DNA of 64,000 bases from Ditylenchus dipsaci (Eukaryota; Nematoda; Chromadorea; Rhabditida; Anguinidae): the NCBI GenBank assembly GCA_004194705.1, contig SADC01000125.1:124001-188000 (forward strand), read 5' to 3'. Below, piece by piece: positions 61,001-64,000 of the stretch. The notes beneath the pieces were generated by a model. The model made no database searches and was not told where the DNA came from. It saw only the letters and a list, made by a program, of their open reading frames with translations. Position numbers and translations under genes: made by a program. Positions within the stretch are counted from its first letter, which is position 1. Each line of letters starts with the position of its first letter.

Positions 61001-64000
61001 CTAAGTGAACAGCACCAGCAATGCACAATTCTGAACTCAACAGAAATTCTCCATCTGAATCACTTATAAATATTTTTTACCAGCTTCCCGTTAAAAATCG
61101 CATTGCAAGCTTGCTGGATTGTCAGAAGAGAGCTGGAGCAAGCAGAATAAACAGATGCACAAGGTCCTTTTAGATCAAGCATATGGCTTCTATGAGAAAA
61201 AAATAACAATTTCGTTCGAATGGTGAAATAAAAACACACGTCCACATGGCTATGAAATCCTTCTGGTTTTTTGGTACATATTCAACAGACTACCTCTGTT
61301 TTCATCATCCGATTTTGCGGGAACATAAGCAAATGGCTCAGCTCCAACAAAACAACCAATTCTAAGAAATACATTAAAAGTTTAAAGTGTAATATCGACA
61401 ACCAAGCGATGAATTTACTTCAAAGCATTCCTGAAAATTCAAATTTCGATGAAGGAAAGCTGATGATGGCTCTATATGTGTACGAGGGTACAACCAAAAA
61501 AATATTCCTTGCTCCCGTTTTTTTTGTCAAACTTTTTTATCTCAAGATATTGTTATTTTTTTAGACTTTAGACTTGGGCAAGGGTAGGCCAGCGTATGCT
61601 AGGACAGACTCAAACATGCTTTTATAAGAAAATATGTTTGAGCGCGTCCCAAAATACGCTGGCTTACCCTTGCCTTAGCCTAATTCAGGTTGGGCGACCA
61701 AGGCAAAAAAATTTTCCTTTTTATACCAAAACTACCGTATTTCCTCTAATTAGCCGACATGTCGGTTTATTTTTCAACCCTTCAAAAGTCGTGAAAATTT
61801 TGGGTCGATCTCGACATTTTCGGGTGAAGATCCAAAATCGAAAAAGCGGAATCGATAGAGCTCGTAGGAGCTAAGAAAACGCAATTAACAGCGATGTAAA
61901 TTTTTTTCTGTGGACTGAGATACGGACCCTCAAAGTAGGGGTGTCGGTTTATTAGAGGGTGTCGGCTAATTAGAGGAAATACGGTAATTTTTTGCTTAAG
62001 ATTATTTAAAAAATTTTATAAATAGTTTCTGAGACTTGAACAACAAGGAAGAAAACAACAAGGAAGACCAAGGCATGTTTTTAGGGTGTATCCTCGAACA
62101 CACATAGAGTCCTGATGATCAAAATATAATTTACCTTTCTCGAATATATCCACTCTTTTCCAATGCCGCATAAGCATGCTCAAGAAATTTACGAGTTTGT
62201 AGGTCCAACGATTTTAGATCTTCAGTGCTTAGTTGGAAAAGGTTTGGGTCGAAAGTTTCTGAGTTAGGTACAACACCAGCAACCTTAATATGCGAAATAA
62301 ATGGAATGGAATTCATTTAGCATGGCATACAGGGACAAATGTGGTTTCCTCCTCATCATTGTCACTCTCCGATTCAATAGGGGAATTATGGTAAAAAATT
62401 CTTTCTTTTTCATAATGCCTTCCCATAACTCATCAATGGAATTGCAGCCAGAAAATGCACCGGACATAGAAATGATTGCGCTGAAATATTCGGTGAATGA
62501 ATTTTAGTTAGTAAAATGACAAAGACCCGACTAGCACAAGTCCTGACCAGTGTTGTCCATTTGGCTCGCGCGAGCCAAACGAAAGACCTAAAATCGCATG
62601 TCCTAGCGAGCCATATGGGTTCGAGCCATATGGCTGGCCTTTTTTTATATATGCGAGCCAATTGGCTCGCATACTTGTTTTTTTTAAGCGAGCCGAACGC
62701 GAGCCAAAACCATACGAGCCATTAGTATCGCGAACCATTTGGCTCGCAAACAAAAACAAATGGTTCGGCTCGCGCTTTTTATGTGAGTTTTAAACGTGAA
62801 TTTATTGTTAAAAACAAATAAAAGGACAAATAAAGTGTTACTAGCTTAATATTTGCAAAAATCAGTCAAAAAATTGAAAAAAAATGAAAAATAAACTAGA
62901 TTTAGGCTTTATTTCAGCAAAAAATATTTTCCGCGAGCCGAACCATACGCTTATTATAGATGCGAGCCAAATGGCTCGCGAGCTAACAAGCTCTTGTCAC
63001 TTTGTTTTTTAACTTAGCGAGCCATGTGGCCCGCCAAGTTAGCTATTTGGCGAGTGAGCAGCTCGCGTCCTCTCAAAAGAGCCTCTCAAAGTCCAATCAA
63101 AGGGACGCGAGCTGCTCGCTCGCAAACGAGCCAAACGCACAACACTGGTCCTGTATAAAACAAAAAATCAGAAAAAGTTGCAAATATTGAGGTCTTAGGT
63201 AAATTTGATGGTTTGGATTGAGAATCAGCCCCATTTCGCATTTCTCTCTGCTGTTGGTTTTTGGCTTATGGTTAGGGTTTGCAGCCTCCGGGGCAATCTC
63301 CCGTGCCCCCGTGCAATTTTTCGATATTTTTTTTTCTAGAAATCCACTTGATCTCCAACCAACCTCTGTTGTCCGCCCTGTGTAAAATTTTCGAAATTTT
63401 CCAGAAAATTTGAAAATAAAGTAAGGAAAACATGTTCGAGCTTACGCTAACCTTTTCTGCGCCTATTCTTACGCTAAACGAACAATAGAGAGAATCAAAA
63501 CAAAAAATGGGACCGATCCTTAGCCAGAGCTCATTCGATAAAAGACCTTAGTTTGAATTAAATAGATTGAGTCAAAATAAATTTATGGCACACTCTGACC
63601 AAGTAATAATTAAACTTGAAAACTTAAAATAGAAAAAAACTTACATGTCATTTTCACCAATGTGTTTCTCGTACGCTCTCAACTCCTTTACATTAGCAGC
63701 TGTCTCATCGAAAATTTGGCTATCACCGCCAACATTTTCTCTTGCAGTACTGTTAAGTTATCATGGTCCTCGCCATGCTTTTCACCAAAAACACCATTGC
63801 TATATTCTTCTTGCTCCACTATCCTTTTAGCAATACCTTGTTTGAGCTTATCCTGCACCAGTTCTGCAATTGGTCAACATTTACATACTCATACATCTCT
63901 GCTGCACTCAATTCGATTTCAAAATTCTCAGCCATGCAGGTTCTGAGCTGTTCAATTTGTTGAGAATCCACTCCCAGTGACATCAGTCCAGCATTTGTGT
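43097..64000 (-). CDS. pks-1: Hybrid polyketide synthase / non-ribosomal peptide synthetase, 5' end beyond window
   Basis: Multimodular megasynthase that extends a thioester-bound chain with a malonyl unit, reduces it, condenses it with an amino acid and releases the product. Domain order on the minus strand: ACP (right edge), KS, AT, structural KR half, KR, ACP/T, C, A, T, TE; the last exon (about 43254-43097) carries the thioesterase His and the stop. More than 25 exons with ordinary GT...AG introns show it is a resident animal gene, not bacterial contamination. Catalytic residues are intact in every domain (see domain entries). Frame slips, mostly in homopolymers, occur near 63870, 62435, 62320, 61315, 53335, 53108, 52150 and others; they look like base errors. 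The symbol follows the nematode PKS-1/NRPS-1 hybrid pathway by architecture only; it could be another paralogue. Introns carry numerous MITEs. Confidence 0.9.
44246..44706. mobile_element. hAT-like MITE, word AACACTAAC, in TE intron
   Basis: Starts CAGTGTTTTCATAACTAACA and ends TGTTAGTTATGAAAACACTG-like (inverted). Nearly the whole body is CTAACACTAAC/GTTAGTGTTAG and derivatives. Flanks ACCAAGAC and ACAAGACA share seven bases with a one-base offset. Confidence 0.75.
45020..45226. repeat. piggyBac-like MITE relative
   Basis: GGGGAATACCACCGCGTTAC at the left, GTAACGCGCTGGTATGCCCC at the right, followed by TTTAA. Shares GGCGGGGACCAGCAGTTTT with the 28258 copy. Confidence 0.65.
45262..45390. repeat. 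ACACTTCTCTTTCGTCT foldback MITE, copy 2
   Basis: ATGCGCGCGGGACACTTCTC mirrored by GAGAAGTATCCCGTGCGCAT. Confidence 0.8.
46531..46695. repeat. TACCGTATTT MITE, copy word AATAAGGCCCCACCT, right end lost
   Basis: TACCGTATATCATCTAATAA then GGCCCC; AATAAGGCCC occurs five times, with the GTTGAAAAATTAGGGCCC core. The right end runs into the adjacent ACACTTCTC repeat. Confidence 0.75.
46697..46818. repeat. ACACTTCTCTTTCGTCT foldback MITE, copy 3
   Basis: TTCACTTCTCTTTCGTCTCT mirrored by TACGAAAGAAAAGTGTCCCG; left end slightly truncated. Confidence 0.75.
47310..47520 (-). other. Synthase: thiolation (T/PCP) domain
   Basis: LLERVKKLWRKQLPL...PEDNFFACGGHSLSMLMLKK; phosphopantetheine Ser in GGHS (about 47360). 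Exon ends at a GTTAGT donor near 47307. Confidence 0.93.
48221..48388. repeat. TACCGTATTT MITE in A-domain intron
   Basis: TACCGTATTTTCTCTATTAA at the left, TTAATAAAGAAAAATACGGT then A at the right; GGGGGTTGAAAAATAATGAA is the internal core. Confidence 0.85.
49503..49693. repeat. Foldback repeat with GCGTAGCCAGGGGGG ends, in A-domain intron
   Basis: GGGCGTAGCCAGGGGGGGAT at the left mirrored by TTTTTTTGGCTATGCCTCTG at the right; GGGGGGCTATAGCC/GGGGGCTTTAACC words inside. Confidence 0.6.
50560..50678. repeat. TACCGTATTT MITE, copy word AATAGCTCCAC
   Basis: TACCGTATTCACTCTAATAG at the left; the word recurs as GGTGGAG(CT/TT)ATT four times; right end TATTAGAGTAAACATGGCA. Confidence 0.85.
51590..53330 (-). 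other. Synthase: condensation (C) domain
   Basis: Forms the amide between polyketide acyl chain and amino acid. PIPLSLAQEQMWLLWNMEP (C1), NSLRTVFG (C2), NHHHIITDGWSM with intact HHxxxDG (about 52820), YADYALWNRQQW (C4), GREHHQLADLIGYFLNNV (C5), KKFEDVPFHRAVAMM and PHVEQGLNPVFQ (C6-C7). The longest uninterrupted frame in the window (318 codons) lies here. The dropped T near 53107 (NID then FSGPINKDG) is a clear homopolymer slip. The C-terminal subdomain continues in an exon near 51780-51570. Confidence 0.93.
53340..53540 (-). other. Synthase: carrier domain between PKS and NRPS parts
   Basis: KQTVKQVWLDSLSG...DDFFQLGGNSLNGIQLTWRL with the phosphopantetheine Ser in GGNS (about 53383). Reads more like a peptidyl-type carrier (GGNSL) than the GVDS type at the right edge. 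A one-base insertion near 53327 breaks the frame before the condensation domain. Confidence 0.92.
53570..54348 (-). other. Synthase: ketoreductase (KR) catalytic domain
   Basis: NADPH-dependent reduction of the beta-keto group. CLLLGGSGSIGQAFASAIRK is the nucleotide-binding loop (about 54310). Then IHSV...WMVHCAGTPTSNTLL and the active region VNSSLTAVNGLQGNSDYAAA + NLFLDSLAQ (about 53900-53815) with Ser, Tyr and Asn in catalytic spacing, and VSIQWPAW near 53740. Frame slip near 54095. Confidence 0.9.
54383..54629. repeat. Foldback repeat in KR intron
   Basis: TACCCCACCACTCAATTAAA at the left, GGTTAATTGAGTGGTGGGGG at the right; inner CTTGGGGACCAAGGTAAAA mirrored by CGCCTTGGTCCCCCAAG. Confidence 0.8.
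54690..54935. repeat. Word-array element, word TTGCCGTAAAAATAC
   Basis: GCCGTAAAAATACTTTTTT and its complement (AAGTATTTTTACGGCAAGAA) occur at least six times in both halves of the intron between the KR and its structural half. Confidence 0.65.
54950..55790 (-). other. Synthase: post-AT linker and non-catalytic KR structural half
   Basis: FDCLARLWELGCDIHF and NLPGYHFQQIDY are the usual post-AT linker. What follows has no dehydratase HxxxGxxxxP motif; instead KLFLQKWKFVANL, then LQSLTKTFGISGQPIWMVC look like the structural (Rossmann-like, cofactor-free) half of a ketoreductase. So the module appears to lack DH and ER. One frame slip near 55270 (KMQK). Confidence 0.65.
55812..56012. repeat. 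piggyBac-like MITE relative, left end truncated
   Basis: TTAAGGAGCGAACCAGCAAA at the left; GCACGGCATGCCCCT followed by TTAA at the right. Confidence 0.65.
56231..56473. repeat. TACCGTATTT MITE, copy word GACGGGCATGCCCG
   Basis: TACCGTATCACTTTAAAAGA then CGGGCATGCCCG; GGTGCCCGCTTATTAAAGGG then TGCCC near the right end, closing with AGAGTGAATACGGTA. In an AT-to-linker intron. Confidence 0.85.
56733..57117. repeat. pogo/Tigger-like foldback MITE, variable word CTCGATATAACATACG
   Basis: TACAGTCGAAACTCGATATA and TATAGAGTTTCGACTGTA are inverses; arms nearly perfect to the centre near 56925. In an AT intron. Confidence 0.92.
57940..58371. repeat. Foldback repeat with GGGTGTAACGG ends, in AT intron
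   Basis: GGGTGTAACGG at the left and CCGTTACACC at the right; both arms carry TGACGTGTCATTTATTGCAT or its complement around a TTTTACTTTTTAC spacer. Confidence 0.85.
58625..58915. other. Synthase intron with a possible hAT end
   Basis: CAGACCTGTGTACGGGCCGG near 58819 resembles the end and word of the 17000-17382 element, but I cannot find the opposite end. Confidence 0.35.
60027..60206. repeat. TACCGTATTT MITE, copy word AATTATAGACCCG
   Basis: TACCGTATTTTCTTTAATTA then TAGACCC; AATTATAGACCCG-like words occur seven times; right end AATTAGAAAAAATACAGTA. In a KS intron. Confidence 0.85.
60563..60719. mobile_element. Probable hAT-like MITE, word GTCGAAA
   Basis: TAAGATTGGCGACTCGACCC at the left and CCTTTGCCAACCCTA at the right are inverted at the tip; GTCGAAA/TTTCGAC fills the body. 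Target duplication not convincing. Confidence 0.55.
61570..61690. repeat. Small foldback repeat in KS intron
   Basis: TTGGGCAAGGGTAGGCCAGC mirrored by GCTGGCTTACCCTTGCCTTA. Confidence 0.7.
61733..61986. repeat. TACCGTATTT MITE, copy word TAGCCGACATGTCGG
   Basis: TACCGTATTTCCTCTAATTA then GCCGACATGTCGG; GGTGTCGG occurs twice near the right end, which closes CTAATTAGAGGAAATACGGT then A. In a KS intron. Confidence 0.92.
62548..63147. mobile_element. hAT-like MITE, word GAGCCAAATGGCTCG, 8-bp TSD (6/8)
   Basis: Starts CAGTGTTGTCCATTTGGCTC and ends GAGCCAAACGCACAACACTG (inverted). Flanks GTCCTGAC and GTCCTGTA. Palindromic GCGAGCCAAATGGCTCGC words recur more than a dozen times. It sits in the intron 5' of the first KS exon. 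Confidence 0.85.
63640..64000 (-). other. Synthase: upstream ACP (partial) and linker
   Basis: NAGLMSLGVDSQQIEQLRTC is the phosphopantetheine-site helix of an acyl carrier protein; Ser in GVDS is the attachment residue. The N-terminal part lies past the window edge. A charged linker follows (RAYEKHIGENDM at a GTAAG donor near 63645). An ACP directly before the KS means at least one earlier module or loading unit exists. Confidence 0.85.

Larger units (their letters stand above)
59230..62470 (-). other. Synthase: ketosynthase (KS) domain
   Basis: Decarboxylative condensation. Exons: about 62470-62130 (AIISMSGAFSGCNSIDELWE; SLDLQTRKFLEHAYAALEKS), about 61380-61270 (IGCFVGAEPFAYVPAK), 61195-61090 with the active Cys in SVYSACSSSLL (codon near 61140), about 61069-60990, 60948-60910, 60868-60790 (HCRPFFSSPEGG), 60520-60222 with the first His in LECHATGTVVG (near 60251), and 59556-59230 with KANIGHCFAASGMASV (second His near 59486) and NNFGIGGTNGSS. 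The Cys-His-His triad is complete. The usual GGTNAH motif reads GGTNGS, a departure from consensus. Confidence 0.92.

Noticed and set aside
62548..63147. CRISPR-like array
   Set aside because: Words are irregularly spaced, occur in both orientations and lie between transposon ends in a eukaryotic intron.
43097..64000. Bacterial or fungal contamination as source of the PKS-NRPS gene
   Set aside because: More than 25 short introns with GT...AG ends and the same MITE families as the rest of the window lie inside the gene.

Overview
This window looks like nematode nuclear DNA. It is AT-rich and its genes are split by many short introns (about 45-60 nt) with clean GT...AG junctions. It carries a nuclear receptor with the nematode-type P-box [11 protein letters not shown], and one likely SL-type acceptor sits just 5' of a start codon. 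Gene density is low and much of the sequence is foldback and hAT-like repeats. Several confident genes are interrupted by single-base indels, mostly at homopolymers. This suggests an incompletely polished long-read assembly rather than decayed genes, and exon frames should be read with that in mind.

Layout, left to right. About 1.0-4.0 kb (+): a supernumerary nuclear hormone receptor. 5.4-10.1 kb (+): SCPx, a peroxisomal 3-ketoacyl-CoA thiolase fused to an SCP2 lipid-transfer domain and ending in SRL. 10.4-20.6 kb (-): an unrecognised Ser/Thr/Pro-rich gene with a 5.8-kb intron full of transposons. 20.6-27.6 kb: almost only repeats, with one orphan coding-like exon. 27.6-29.7 kb (-): an aquaglyceroporin. 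29.9-35.6 kb: a possible Cys-rich terminal exon, a small secreted-protein gene (-) and MITEs. 35.7-41.3 kb (-): an unrecognised gene with an acidic tail, split by a 4.65-kb hAT-like element with an 8-bp target duplication. 41.3-41.6 kb (-): an F-box protein. 43.1 kb to beyond the right edge (-): the centrepiece, a giant intron-rich hybrid polyketide synthase/non-ribosomal peptide synthetase.

The synthase reads, N to C, ...ACP-KS-AT-(structural KR half)-KR-ACP/T-C-A-T-TE. All recognisable catalytic residues are intact. It is therefore the last reducing polyketide module, one amino-acid module and a release thioesterase; upstream modules lie outside the window. This matches the general plan of the nematode PKS-1/NRPS-1 (nemamide-type) pathway, but the exact order and A-domain pocket would need comparison. 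Its introns hold at least a dozen mobile elements.

The second theme is the mobile DNA. At least seven insertions have 8-bp duplications (four perfect). They are packed with a short, usually palindromic word that differs from element to element. One of them still encodes the hAT transposase dimerisation motif. A separate TACCGTATTT...AATACGGTA family carries a copy-specific word repeated in concert at several internal positions.
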